From Burkholderia sp. GAS332 (GTDB lineage: Bacteria > Pseudomonadota > Gammaproteobacteria > Burkholderiales > Burkholderiaceae), in contig FSRV01000001.1 in assembly GCA_900142905.1 (NCBI GenBank), positions 3,038,001 through 3,102,000 on the forward strand: 64,000 nt of DNA. The letters are read 5' to 3'. Under the pieces are notes generated by a model, which was not told the DNA's origin, ran no database searches, and worked only from the letters and a program-made list of their open reading frames with translations. Of the stretch, positions 8,457 to 19,031 are shown piece after piece. Numbering within the stretch: the stretch's first letter is position 1; each line of letters opens with the position of its first letter. The position numbers and the translations under genes were made by a program.

Positions 8457-8885
8457 TCATTGCGCGCCGGCCGGTTCGGACACCAGCGCGATCTTCGTGA
8501 AACCGGCTTCGTTGATCTCACCCATCGCCTGCAACACATTCCCGTATGGCAGACCTTTATCGCCGCGAATCTCAATGCGCCGTTCATGATCGCCCGATGT
8601 CTCGCGCGTCAGCGTGCCGACGAGCTGCGCGCCGCTCACCTGGGTTTTATCGACATACACCGACCCGTCGCGCTTCAGGCTGATCGCCACCGGTGGCTTG
8701 TCTTCGCTGAGCGGTTTGGCCTTGGCAGCAGGCAGATCGACTTTCACGCCCTGCGCCATCAGCGGCGCGGCCACCATGAAAACGATCAGGAGTACGAGCA
8801 TCACGTCGACCAGCGGCGTTACGTTGATCTCGCTGACCGGCGCGGCGATGCGTCCCGCTTGCGCGGCTGGAATACGGGCGGCCAT
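8457..8885 (-). CDS. exbD: ExbD-type Ton motor protein
   Basis: 142-aa inner-membrane protein of the ExbB-ExbD proton-driven motor that energises TonB. One transmembrane helix follows a short cytoplasmic tail; NVTPLVDVMLVLLIVFMV contains the conserved membrane Asp (Asp27). The periplasmic domain follows (about 45-142). GGAGGTGC precedes the ATG, and the upstream exbB stop lies one base before it (TGAGATG), so the two are probably translationally coupled. Confidence 0.9.
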   Translation of the reverse strand: MAARIPAAQAGRIAAPVSEINVTPLVDVMLVLLIVFMVAAPLMAQGVKVDLPAAKAKPLSEDKPPVAISLKRDGSVYVDKTQVSGAQLVGTLTRETSGDHERRIEIRGDKGLPYGNVLQAMGEINEAGFTKIALVSEPAGAQ

Positions 8886-8886
8886 C

Positions 8887-9705
8887 TCAAGCACCTCCAG
8901 TAACAGTGCGAACGGCGGCATGCAATTCGGGGCGCGCGTGCTTCTCGTGAATCGCATGCTCATGAGGCGCATGGTCGGTCAGAGCGTGCTCGGCATCCAC
9001 GACAAAGTCGCCCGCTTCCAGTTGCCTCGACAATTGCACTTCGACGAGGCCCGTCAATGTATCGAGCCGGTTCGCATACGCGTTCAGATCGCCCGACGCG
9101 CGGTTGTACGCCACCACCGCAGGAATCGCCGCAACCAGCCCGAGCGCGGTGGCGAACAACGCCTCGGCAATGCCCGGTGCGACCACGGCAAGACTGGTGT
9201 TATTGCTCGCGGCAATCCCCTGAAACGCGTTAATGATCCCCCACACCGTACCGAACAGGCCAACGAACGGTGCGACCGAGCCGACCGTCGCGAGTACCGG
9301 CAACCCGCGTTGCAGTTGCTCGATTTCGACGCCGCGCGTAATCAGCGCGACCCGCGCGACACGCTCCTTGAGGCTCTCGCGGCCCGACTCGCTGTGCTGC
9401 AAGCCCTGCCGCCAGGTCTCGCGCCACTCGCCGACCACGGCACGGTAGACGCGAGCAAACGGATCGTCGGCGACTTCACCGAGCGCCGTCGCGAGTTGCG
9501 CAAGCGAGCGCTGCGTCTGCAATAGCGCGAGCCAACGCGCGGCACGCCTTTGCAACGCACGAAAGCGGAACAGCTTGTCGACGATCACGCCCCAGCTCGC
9601 CACCGATGCCAGCGCGAGCAGCACCATGATGGATTTGACGATCAGATCCGCTTGCGCGAACAACTGCAGCGGCGAGAGATGAGCAGCAACATTGGCAGGG
9701 TTCAT
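8887..9705 (-). CDS. exbB: ExbB-type Ton motor protein
   Basis: 272-aa inner-membrane proton-channel subunit of the TonB motor. Three hydrophobic segments are visible: near 25-45 (KSIMVLLALASVASWGVIV), 140-165 (ATVGSVAPFVGLFGTVWGII) and 180-205 (EALFATALGLVAAIPAVVAY). The last two carry the MotA/TolQ/ExbB signature with its conserved Thr, Pro and Gly residues. The start is preceded by GGAGAACTGCC. Together with tonB and exbD it makes a dedicated motor inside the sulfur cluster. Confidence 0.92.
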   Translation of the reverse strand: MNPANVAAHLSPLQLFAQADLIVKSIMVLLALASVASWGVIVDKLFRFRALQRRAARWLALLQTQRSLAQLATALGEVADDPFARVYRAVVGEWRETWRQGLQHSESGRESLKERVARVALITRGVEIEQLQRGLPVLATVGSVAPFVGLFGTVWGIINAFQGIAASNNTSLAVVAPGIAEALFATALGLVAAIPAVVAYNRASGDLNAYANRLDTLTGLVEVQLSRQLEAGDFVVDAEHALTDHAPHEHAIHEKHARPELHAAVRTVTGGA

Positions 9706-9748
9706 GGCAGTTCTCCAGAATGCATCACACGGTGAAGGTGAAGCAGGA

Positions 9749-10549
9749 TCAATCGGTTAGTTGATAGACGATCGTGCCGGCGAGGCGGTAGGCACTCGCG
9801 CCGAGATCGGGCGGCTTCGGAAACGGCGCAGCGGATCTGATCGCTTCGCGGGCAGCGTCGTCGAGCAGGTCGCTGCCCGAGGGCGTGAGGTCCAGATGCA
9901 CGACGTGCCCTTCCGCATCGAGCGTGAGCCGGTAGGCGATGCGGCCTTCCTCGTGACGCAGACGCGCGGCACGGGGATAACTGTCCGCGGCGTAGCGGTT
10001 GATACGCTCGAATACTTTCGCGACGTAGTCGCTCGGAATGCCGTTGGTATCGATTACGCGTGGCTTCGACGGCGCCGGGGTTTCAGTGGCGGCAACGGGC
10101 GCCGAAGGTGCTGCAACGGGTTGTGCGACGCTCGGCGCATTGGAGATAGCCGGTGCTGCGGACGGTATGGGCGCCGCATGCGTGTCCGGTGTGACGACCG
10201 GCGCAGCGTGCGCCACCGGACTCGCATGTTGCGGCTGGGGCGCAGCCGGCCTCACCCGCTGCAGCGGCGGCGTCGGTTTGAGTTGCTGCGGTTGCGCCAT
10301 CGGCCGCGCAGGTTGAGGTGTCACCAATGGCTGCGGAACCTCGGGCCGCGTCAGCGTCAACTCAATGGTCCGTGCCCGCGGCGGTGGCTCCGGTGCATGC
10401 GACCACGCCAGATACAGCGCGGCAAACAGCGCACCGTGCAGGGCCACCGACACCGCCGTGCCGGTCCGCGCATGACGACGCCTCGCGCCACGATGCTCAT
10501 CGGCGAACGGCGCCCCAGGCGCGGGTTCGTACAACATTGATGTGCTCAC
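9749..10549 (-). CDS. tonB: TonB-like energy transducer
   Basis: 266-aa periplasm-spanning transducer that would couple the ExbB-ExbD motor to the outer-membrane receptor of this cluster. It has a cytoplasmic head, one transmembrane helix near 31-49 (TAVSVALHGALFAALYLAW), a long Pro/Ala/Gln-rich linker (about 50-165) and a C-terminal TonB domain (about 175-266, with YPRAARLRHEEGRIAYRLTL). The start is GTG, chosen because GGAGGAG stands at the right spacing before it. It lies between the arylsulfatase gene (51 bp) and exbB (43 bp). Confidence 0.9.
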   Translation of the reverse strand: MSTSMLYEPAPGAPFADEHRGARRRHARTGTAVSVALHGALFAALYLAWSHAPEPPPRARTIELTLTRPEVPQPLVTPQPARPMAQPQQLKPTPPLQRVRPAAPQPQHASPVAHAAPVVTPDTHAAPIPSAAPAISNAPSVAQPVAAPSAPVAATETPAPSKPRVIDTNGIPSDYVAKVFERINRYAADSYPRAARLRHEEGRIAYRLTLDAEGHVVHLDLTPSGSDLLDDAAREAIRSAAPFPKPPDLGASAYRLAGTIVYQLTD

Positions 10550-10600
10550 GTGGGACTCCTCCTAAGCGGTAGCTGCAAGCGCACCGTCATCGTCAAGTAC

Positions 10601-12262
<1,662 letters not shown>

Positions 12263-12361
12263 TCACAGAGTTCAATTCGTTATTGCGTCTTGAGCTGAGC
12301 CGCGCTAAAAATCGCCCAAACGTCGCCATGACATCGCCGTCGGGGCGCGGCAGATCCGCTT

Positions 12362-13969
12362 CTAGCGCGGCCCGCGCCAGCGTGTCGCCGACGCTTCGAG
12401 CCGTCCGCCAAGCCAGCCGAACAGCGCACCGAGCGCGCCGACCACCACCGCCGCGCTCAACAACCGATCCATGCGGAACAGTTGCTGCGCATCGAGCATG
12501 AAGCGGCCGATGCCCACGCCCGACGGCATGAAATACTCCGCGCCGATCGCGCCGAGCCATGCGTAGACCAGCGCGAGACGCAAGCCGGCAAACACCCCCG
12601 GCACAATCGCGGGCAGAATCAGCCAGCGCAGCCGTTGCGCGAAATTGAGCCGCAGCGTCTGCGCGACTTCGGCAAGTTGCGGCGAGAGGTTTTCGACAGC
12701 GCGAGCGGTCGCCACCACCATCGGAAAGAAGGCGGCGAGCGCGACGAAGATCACCTTCGCGAGATCGTCGATGCCGGCCCACGCGGTGAGCAGCGGAATC
12801 CACGCGAAGATCGCAACCTGCCTCAGTGCGGCGAGCGTCGGACCGGCGGTACGCCGCAGTGAAGTGTTGAGGCCGAGCGCAAGGCCGGATAGAACACCGA
12901 TCGTCGTGCCGAGTGCGAGCCCTTCGACCGAGCGCAGCAAGGTATGCAATAGCGGGATCGGCAGCGCACCGCTTCTGATGTCCTGCCAGGTGCTTGCCAT
13001 CACAGCCAGCGGCGCGGGCAGAATGCGCGCGTCAACCCAATGCTCATGCGAGGCGATGCCCCATACGACTACCGCGGCCAGCGGCAGCAATGCGCCATAG
13101 CCGTACGCGAGCCAACCACCCCTTGCGTGCGTGACGTGCTCCGCCAACGCCACGCGCGGCCAGCGGACCACTTGCCGATCCAGAGCATGAATCCCGTAGT
13201 CCATCGTGAAACCGACCACACCGATCACTGCGATGCACACGAACACGATGTCGAGCTGGAACATCTGCCGGCCCCACACCATCAGGTAGCCGATCCCTTC
13301 GGACGACGCGAGCAACTCGACCGCGATCAGCGTGAGCCACCCCTGCGCCAGCCCGAGACGCAGCCCGGTCAGAAACGGCGGCAGCGCAGCCGGCGCGATC
13401 AACAGTCGCACGGCCTGCCCGCGCGGCAAACGCAACACCGCCGCCATCTCGCGCAGGCGTGGCGGCACGGTGCGCACGCCGAGTTGCGTATGAATCGCCA
13501 CCGGCACCAGCACGGCCTTGAAAATCAACACCACTTTCAGCGACTCGCCGATGCCCAGCACCACCATCAGCAGCGGCAGCCACGCGAGCGTCGGAATTTG
13601 TGCGAGCGCGTAAAAGCTGGGTGCGATCACTGCGTCGACTGTGCGGCTCGTGCCCATCGCGGCGCCGAGCAACGTGCCGCCCAGCACGCCCGCAACGAGA
13701 CCGAACGCGAGGCGCCTCAAGCTGATAAGCAGATTGGCCACAAGGTTATCGCTGAGCAGGTCGGCGGCGGTTTGCCAGACCAGTTCGGGCGTCGGCAGAA
13801 TCTGCGGCGACATCCACTGATGGTGCGATGCGAGCCACCACAGCGCATACAGCAGCACCGGCAGCGTCCATCCGGACAGGCCACGCCAACGCACTGCACC
13901 TGCTCCGCGTGGACGGCGCGTACGGTGTTCAGCCGTTGAGCGCGACGGTGCTGACAGCCACCACGACAC
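12362..13969 (-). CDS. atsB: Double-length ABC permease, AtsB-like
   Basis: Inner-membrane permease with two SsuC/TauC-type halves fused in one chain (about 25-265 and 280-530 of 535 aa). Each half has five to six helices and its own EAA-like loop region (LREMAAVLRLPRGQ; LAEVAQTLRLNFAQ). Pseudomonas AtsB has this same unusual doubled form, so one polypeptide would replace the usual dimer. The start is uncertain: after the receptor stop, GTG at 13969 gives 535 aa; GTG at 13894, with GGAG before it, gives 510 aa. It follows the receptor gene and precedes the sulfatase gene by 123 bp. Confidence 0.85.
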   Translation of the reverse strand: MSWWLSAPSRSTAEHRTRRPRGAGAVRWRGLSGWTLPVLLYALWWLASHHQWMSPQILPTPELVWQTAADLLSDNLVANLLISLRRLAFGLVAGVLGGTLLGAAMGTSRTVDAVIAPSFYALAQIPTLAWLPLLMVVLGIGESLKVVLIFKAVLVPVAIHTQLGVRTVPPRLREMAAVLRLPRGQAVRLLIAPAALPPFLTGLRLGLAQGWLTLIAVELLASSEGIGYLMVWGRQMFQLDIVFVCIAVIGVVGFTMDYGIHALDRQVVRWPRVALAEHVTHARGGWLAYGYGALLPLAAVVVWGIASHEHWVDARILPAPLAVMASTWQDIRSGALPIPLLHTLLRSVEGLALGTTIGVLSGLALGLNTSLRRTAGPTLAALRQVAIFAWIPLLTAWAGIDDLAKVIFVALAAFFPMVVATARAVENLSPQLAEVAQTLRLNFAQRLRWLILPAIVPGVFAGLRLALVYAWLGAIGAEYFMPSGVGIGRFMLDAQQLFRMDRLLSAAVVVGALGALFGWLGGRLEASATRWRGPR

Positions 13970-14045
13970 TCGCGTCGATGGCTGATTCGAAGTGGATAGA
14001 GTCGGTCTCAAGGTCGTGATCCGTGAAGAGCGGCAGCCGGGCTGC

Positions 14046-16457
14046 TCAATAGTCGTAGCGCAGCGTTGCGCCGAACATCCGCGAGTCGCCCACCGAGGCC
14101 GTGTACGCGCCGTTGTAAGTCGCGAACGAGGCAAGGTAATAGCGCTTGTCGAACAGGTTGCGCGCCCAGATCGACAGGTCCCATTGATGGCGTCCCGTGG
14201 CGAGACGCCAGCCGGTCGCGATGTTGACGATGCCGTAGCCCGGCAGCTTGCCGTACTGCGAATCGTCGAGCGTGCCGTACTGATTCGAGCGCAACGAGTA
14301 AGCGGCGGCGAAGTATTCGTCGACGTCGTGCGCGAGACGGAACTGGTACTGCGCGCTCAGGTTCAGGATCCAGCGCGGCGCGCCGGCCACCGGCCGGCCA
14401 GTCAGGCTGCAGGTCGCTTTGGGATTCGGAATCGCCACTTCCGACGGGCACGGCGCGTTCTCATACGAGGTGTACGTCGCGTCGATATACGAGGCGTTGA
14501 GTCCCAAGGTGAGATTGCGGATCGGCATCGCGCGCAGATCGATTTCAGCGCCACGGCTGCGCACGTCGGCGGCATTCGAGAGCACCGAGATGACGCCGGT
14601 GGGCGTGCCGACGAGACTCGTCGCCTGATAGCCGCTGATCTGCGTCCAGAACAGATTGGCGTTGAGCATCAGGCGATTTTCGAGGAATTCACTCTTGATG
14701 CCGAGTTCGGCGTTATTGGCGCGCTCCGGTCCGACGATCAGCGAATTCGCCCCTTGCGTGGGCGCGGACGACACCGCCATGTTCACACCACCCGACTTTT
14801 CGCCGTGCGACAGCGTCGCGTAGCCCAGCACATCGGGCGCGAGCTTGTAGCCGAAGTTCAGGAGCGCCGACGGACTCACGTTCGACAGATGCAGATCGCC
14901 CGACGCATACGCGCCGATCACGCTGTTGCGCACCGCCTGCGCGGCCGGCCCCAAGGTTGCGCCACCGATAGGCGCATTGCGGTTGACGTCGGCGGTCTTC
15001 TCTTCATACGTGCCGCGCACGCCCGCCGTCAAATCGGCGCGCGAATCGATGTGCCACGTGCTCTGCGCGAACAGCGCGAAGCTGTTGGTGGTCATGTGCG
15101 CGGGTGCCGTCGAGGTCGTGTTGTCGAGCGCGCCGATATCGCGGCCGAGGATCACCGCGTCGGCGTCCGGTCCGTAGTACGTGAAGGTGTTGTTGTTCAG
15201 TTGCTGGTAGAAATAATAGGCGCCGGCCACATAGTCGATCGGACCGCCGGTGGGCGACGCCACCCGGAATTCCTGCGAAAACTGATGGTCGTTGACCGAC
15301 ACACCGGTGTTGTAGATCACCGGCTTGTTCAGGTTGTCGTCGTTGGCCGGGTCGAAATTCCAGAAGCGGCCCGCGGTAATGGACGTCAGCGTAAAGCCGC
15401 TCGGCAGCGTGTCGTTCACTTCGACCGACAATCCCCCCTGATGCACGCTCACGTGCTGACGCGAATCGAGATTGACCTGGTAGAGCGAAGGATTCGTCAC
15501 CGGCGAGGCCCCGACCGACGCCGCTCGCGAGAGGAACTGATTCACGCCGTTAATCGTGGGGCCGAGACCGTACAGCACCTGCGTGCCATAGCTCGAATCT
15601 TCGGTGTTGTAGTCGGCGATCACGCGCACGTTGAGATCGCCGGTCGGCTTGAACAGCAACTCGCCGCGTCCGCCTTCGCGGGTGCCGCCGTTCAGTTGCG
15701 AACCGGTGTACAGGTTCTTGATATCGCCGTCGTCATGCGTGCGGTAGAGCAGCAGGCTGCCCGCCAGCGTGTCGGTAATCGGACCGGACAGCGAGGCCTT
15801 GGTTTGCACGTAGCCGCGCTGCCCGATCGATTGTTCGAGCGACGCTTCGGTCGTGAAGGTCGGCCGTTTGGTCGTGATGTTCAGAATGCCGGCCGTGCTG
15901 TTCTTGCCGAACAAGGTGCCTTGCGGCCCCCGCAGCAATTCGATCTGGCTGATGTCGAGCGCGTCGAACACCGCCATGCCGGGACGTCCCAGATACACAT
16001 TGTCGAGATAGACACCGACACTGCCTTCGAGGCCGTCGTTCGCCGGATTGTTGCCGATGCCCCGCACGGAGATGCTCGATTGCCGCGCATGGATGTACGC
16101 GACGTTCGTGCTCGGCAAGGTGTTCTGCAGATCCTGCACGCGGTAGTTGCGCTGCGCTTCGAGTTCGTCACCGCTCACGGTCGAGATCGGCGCCGGCACT
16201 TTCTGCACGTTTTCCTTGCGGCGGCGGGCGGTCACGACCACTTCCTTCAATGCCGCCGGGGCGGCTTCAGTGCCCGCTTTGGCGGCGGTGCCCGCAGTCG
16301 TACCCGCTTTGGCAGCCGATGCTGCCGCCGGCGCCGCTGCTTTGGCATTTTCCTGCACGCCGGGCGCCTGACTGACGTCCTGTGCCCAGGCGGCCGTTAC
16401 CGGCAGCCATGCCGCTGCCATTAAAGTCAGACGTCGGTGGATTTTATTGTTTTTCAT
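14046..16457 (-). CDS. TonB-dependent outer-membrane receptor
   Basis: 803-aa outer-membrane gated channel. A signal peptide (LTLMAAAWLPVTAAWAQ) is followed by an Ala-rich spacer and a TonB box (LKEVVVTARRR, about 70-80). The plug domain comes next (about 85-205, with VRGIGNN and ELLRGPQGTLFGKNSTAG). A 22-strand barrel then ends in RMFGATLRYDY, a typical aromatic C-terminus. Its place between the binding-protein and permease genes of an ats-like transporter suggests that it admits bulky sulfate esters or sulfonates rather than iron; substrate is inference. Related receptors lie beside sulfur-starvation genes in Pseudomonas. Confidence 0.92.
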   Translation of the reverse strand: MKNNKIHRRLTLMAAAWLPVTAAWAQDVSQAPGVQENAKAAAPAAASAAKAGTTAGTAAKAGTEAAPAALKEVVVTARRRKENVQKVPAPISTVSGDELEAQRNYRVQDLQNTLPSTNVAYIHARQSSISVRGIGNNPANDGLEGSVGVYLDNVYLGRPGMAVFDALDISQIELLRGPQGTLFGKNSTAGILNITTKRPTFTTEASLEQSIGQRGYVQTKASLSGPITDTLAGSLLLYRTHDDGDIKNLYTGSQLNGGTREGGRGELLFKPTGDLNVRVIADYNTEDSSYGTQVLYGLGPTINGVNQFLSRAASVGASPVTNPSLYQVNLDSRQHVSVHQGGLSVEVNDTLPSGFTLTSITAGRFWNFDPANDDNLNKPVIYNTGVSVNDHQFSQEFRVASPTGGPIDYVAGAYYFYQQLNNNTFTYYGPDADAVILGRDIGALDNTTSTAPAHMTTNSFALFAQSTWHIDSRADLTAGVRGTYEEKTADVNRNAPIGGATLGPAAQAVRNSVIGAYASGDLHLSNVSPSALLNFGYKLAPDVLGYATLSHGEKSGGVNMAVSSAPTQGANSLIVGPERANNAELGIKSEFLENRLMLNANLFWTQISGYQATSLVGTPTGVISVLSNAADVRSRGAEIDLRAMPIRNLTLGLNASYIDATYTSYENAPCPSEVAIPNPKATCSLTGRPVAGAPRWILNLSAQYQFRLAHDVDEYFAAAYSLRSNQYGTLDDSQYGKLPGYGIVNIATGWRLATGRHQWDLSIWARNLFDKRYYLASFATYNGAYTASVGDSRMFGATLRYDY

Positions 16458-16499
16458 TGAGGTGTTTTTCTTGGAGCGCGAAGCGCATTCAGCCAGTAA

Positions 16500-17576
16500 T
16501 CAAATCGACTTATCGGCCTGGCCGAAGGCGCGGTATGCCTGCCAATGATTCGTCAGATCGAGCTCACGTAACGCCTGAGTCAGATACGTGCGATCCACCC
16601 ACTGATCGACGTCGAACGGACGGCGAATCAATCCTTGTTGCTTCGCGGTATCCACGTCACGTTTGAAAGCGTCGACGAAATAGGTGTCCAGCAGCGGCGA
16701 GAACGTGACGGCCGGATCGCTCGACCCAAGTTCATTGCGCCATACCGTGGCTGGCACATCCGCCTGGTTCTGCTCCAGGGCGATATAGGCATCGAGGTTG
16801 TGTTTGTCGGAAAGCCATTGCGACGCTTGCACGACGGTGCGCACGACGCGCGTCGCCAGGTCCGGATGCGCCTTGAGAAAGTCCGACGAAGCCACCAGCC
16901 CTGCCTTCAGCGTGCCGACACCCTGCTTGCCCTGCGTGCTGACCGGCACGTCGGCGAGACCCTTGTCACGCAGCACGAACACGCCGGACGATCCCCATAG
17001 CGCGTCGATGCGGCGTGCAGCCAGCGCCGCGGCCGCTGCATTCGGATCGAGATTGACCACGCGGAAATCGCGTTCGTTCAGGCCTTGTGCACGCAGCACG
17101 CTGTCGAACGACAGTTGCAGCGCGGTGCCGCGAAACACCGCAACCTGCTTGCCTTTCAGTGCGTTGAGATCGGTCAGGCCCTGCCCCGGCACGACCGCGA
17201 GAAAGCCGTTGATGTCACGGCCCAGCGCCGCGATCAGACGCGTATCCAGTCCGTTCGCCCGGCCGATCACACCCGCCAGGTCACCGAGAAAGGCCAGATC
17301 GACCTGATGGTTGGCGAGCGCTTCGTTGATCGCCGGGCCTGCGCCCTTGAAGAAAGTCCAGCGCACTTCCACACCGTCCTTCGCGAACGCCTTGTCGAGC
17401 AGCTTGTTGACGTAAATCACATCGACCACACCGCCACCGGCCGGCTTCGGCCCCGCGCTGATGTCCGGCACGGCGATGCGGATCACCGTCTGCGCAGCGA
17501 CAAAACCGGGGGCTGCGAGCAGCCACGTCAGCGCGACAAGCAGCAACGGCTTGGCCCATTTGATCGAGAGGTTCAT
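16500..17576 (-). CDS. atsR: Sulfate-ester/sulfonate-binding periplasmic protein, AtsR/SsuA-like
   Basis: Periplasmic solute-binding protein (358 aa) that would deliver alkyl or aryl sulfate esters to the permease. The signal peptide is LLLVALTWLLAAPGFVAAQ. The SsuA/NMT1-type fold follows, with VRWTFFKGAGPAINEAL, VDLAFLGDLAGVIGRA and LKGKQVAVFRGTALQ, motifs shared with sulfonate and sulfate-ester binding proteins. The ATG at 17576 has AGGAGAACCC before it. It stands second in the cluster, 135 bp after the dioxygenase gene and 42 bp before the receptor gene. A taurine- or sulfonate-specific role is the main alternative. Confidence 0.85.
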   Translation of the reverse strand: MNLSIKWAKPLLLVALTWLLAAPGFVAAQTVIRIAVPDISAGPKPAGGGVVDVIYVNKLLDKAFAKDGVEVRWTFFKGAGPAINEALANHQVDLAFLGDLAGVIGRANGLDTRLIAALGRDINGFLAVVPGQGLTDLNALKGKQVAVFRGTALQLSFDSVLRAQGLNERDFRVVNLDPNAAAAALAARRIDALWGSSGVFVLRDKGLADVPVSTQGKQGVGTLKAGLVASSDFLKAHPDLATRVVRTVVQASQWLSDKHNLDAYIALEQNQADVPATVWRNELGSSDPAVTFSPLLDTYFVDAFKRDVDTAKQQGLIRRPFDVDQWVDRTYLTQALRELDLTNHWQAYRAFGQADKSI

Positions 17577-17711
17577 GGGTTCTCCTGGAGTTCGTGAGGA
17601 TGGATGGAGCACGTGCGCGGGCTGCGTCACTCAGATGTGCCATGCGGCGTCAGCCCGCTGAGTGGCCCGAGCGAACTGAGCTAGCTGAGTGACGCGAGCG
17701 GCCCGCAAGGT

Positions 17712-18644
17712 TTAAGCGGCCTTCACAGCCGGATTCGGTACGACGCTGCGCGTAAAGCTGCGGCGACCGTCGACGCTGACCGGCACGTCGCCCTTCAGCG
17801 TCACGCGACGCACCACGCGGTGGGCGTCGCCGTAGTCGTTGACGGCGTAGTGCTGGGTCGCGCGGTTGTCCCAGATCGCGACGTCGCCCGCCTGCCAGCG
17901 CCAGCGCACGATGTTCTCGAGACGCGTCACGTAGGCTTGCAGCAGTTCCAGCAAATGCGCCGACGCACTTGGCGTGAGCCCGACGAAGCTCTTAACGAAA
18001 TGCCCGAGAATCAGCGTCTTTTCGCCGGATTCAGGATGCACGCGCACGACCGGATGCTCCGTCTCGTAACGTGTCGACACGAACACTTCGCGATAGCGTT
18101 TGAGCGCTTCAGCATCACGTCCACGCTCGCCGACGTTGGCGTAGTTCGCGTAGTCGTATTCGTTGCTGTGCACGGCCCACAGTTGCTCGGCAAGCGCTTT
18201 GAGCGGCGGTGGCAGATCGTCGTAAGCGGTGGCGGTATTGGCCCAGACGGTATCGCCACCCACGGCCGGAATCGTCACACCACGCAGGATCGACGCTTGC
18301 GGATACGCATCGACGAACGTCACGTCCGTGTGCCACGAATTCGCACGGCCGCCGCGATGCGAATCGAGTTCGAGCAGGTAGTCGGTGCCGTCGACCACCG
18401 GCACCGTGGGATGCGAGACCGGGTCCCCGAGCAGCTTGGCGAAGGCTTCCTGGTCAGCATCCTGCAGGTGCGTCTGGCCGCGGAAAAAGATCACCTTGTG
18501 GCGCACCAGTGCGGCGCGAATCGCTTCGACCGTTGCCGGCTCGAGCTGACCCGACAGGCGCACGCCACGAATTTCCGCGCCGATGCGGCCCGTGACGGGA
18601 TGAATGTCCAACGCGGTGGACGTCGCGAGACTGAGATTCGACAT
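17712..18644 (-). CDS. atsK: TauD-family Fe(II)/2-oxoglutarate dioxygenase, AtsK-like alkylsulfatase
   Basis: Oxidative desulfurisation enzyme: oxidises the carbon next to the sulfate or sulfonate group, releasing sulfate or sulfite plus an aldehyde, with 2-oxoglutarate as co-substrate. The 310-aa protein shows the iron triad His105-x-Asp107 (NSWHTDVTF) and His265 ([10 protein letters not shown]), and the 2-oxoglutarate-binding Arg in [10 protein letters not shown]. The ATG at 18644 has AGGAG ten bases upstream. It heads the cluster. Neighbouring atsR/atsB/atsC-like genes favour AtsK (alkyl sulfates) over TauD (taurine), but these enzymes overlap in sequence and in substrate. Confidence 0.85.
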   Translation of the reverse strand: MSNLSLATSTALDIHPVTGRIGAEIRGVRLSGQLEPATVEAIRAALVRHKVIFFRGQTHLQDADQEAFAKLLGDPVSHPTVPVVDGTDYLLELDSHRGGRANSWHTDVTFVDAYPQASILRGVTIPAVGGDTVWANTATAYDDLPPPLKALAEQLWAVHSNEYDYANYANVGERGRDAEALKRYREVFVSTRYETEHPVVRVHPESGEKTLILGHFVKSFVGLTPSASAHLLELLQAYVTRLENIVRWRWQAGDVAIWDNRATQHYAVNDYGDAHRVVRRVTLKGDVPVSVDGRRSFTRSVVPNPAVKAA

Positions 18645-19031
18645 GCGATGCAACTCCTAAGTTTGAGGACGAGACAGGTCAGCGCGCCACGGGGCACGCG
18701 GGGCGAAAATCTTGATCTGGAAGTGGCGGTGGTTCGAACCGGCTGAACGGGGATCCGCTCAACAGCGGGTCGGTTGAGTCAACACGCCTGCGCTAAGCTG
18801 GCAATAAGCAGCGCGTTGAACACGCCGGACAGGAGCGGCGACACGACGCCGCCCGGAACCACGCGGAGCATGGTTCGCGGCGGGCGGCTGAGTCGGCGGT
18901 ATGGGAATGAATCAACACTTGAATGGCTCTGTCTGCTGAATCGATGAGCCATTATCGACAGAGTGGGCGCCGCGAATCTATCGCCCTTTAGACACTTGAT
19001 AGAAGGGCTTTTTATATCCTTATCAGTTTTC
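18645..19031. other. Upstream region of the sulfur cluster, with a hairpin
   Basis: No gene seen in about 390 bp. It must hold the promoter for the leftward sulfur cluster. GCCCTT (18983-18988) and AAGGGC (19003-19008) can pair, followed by five T on the plus strand. The orientation suits a rightward transcript, for which no gene is visible, so its role is unclear. Confidence 0.4.

Noticed and set aside
13992..16424. 810-aa open frame on the plus strand
   Set aside because: Lies opposite the TonB-dependent receptor gene; Arg/His/Val-rich composition typical of antisense frames in GC-rich DNA, with no domain.
18983..19013. Terminator for a rightward transcript
   Set aside because: Only a 6-bp stem with a 14-nt loop, and no rightward gene precedes it; mentioned only as a possible hairpin.
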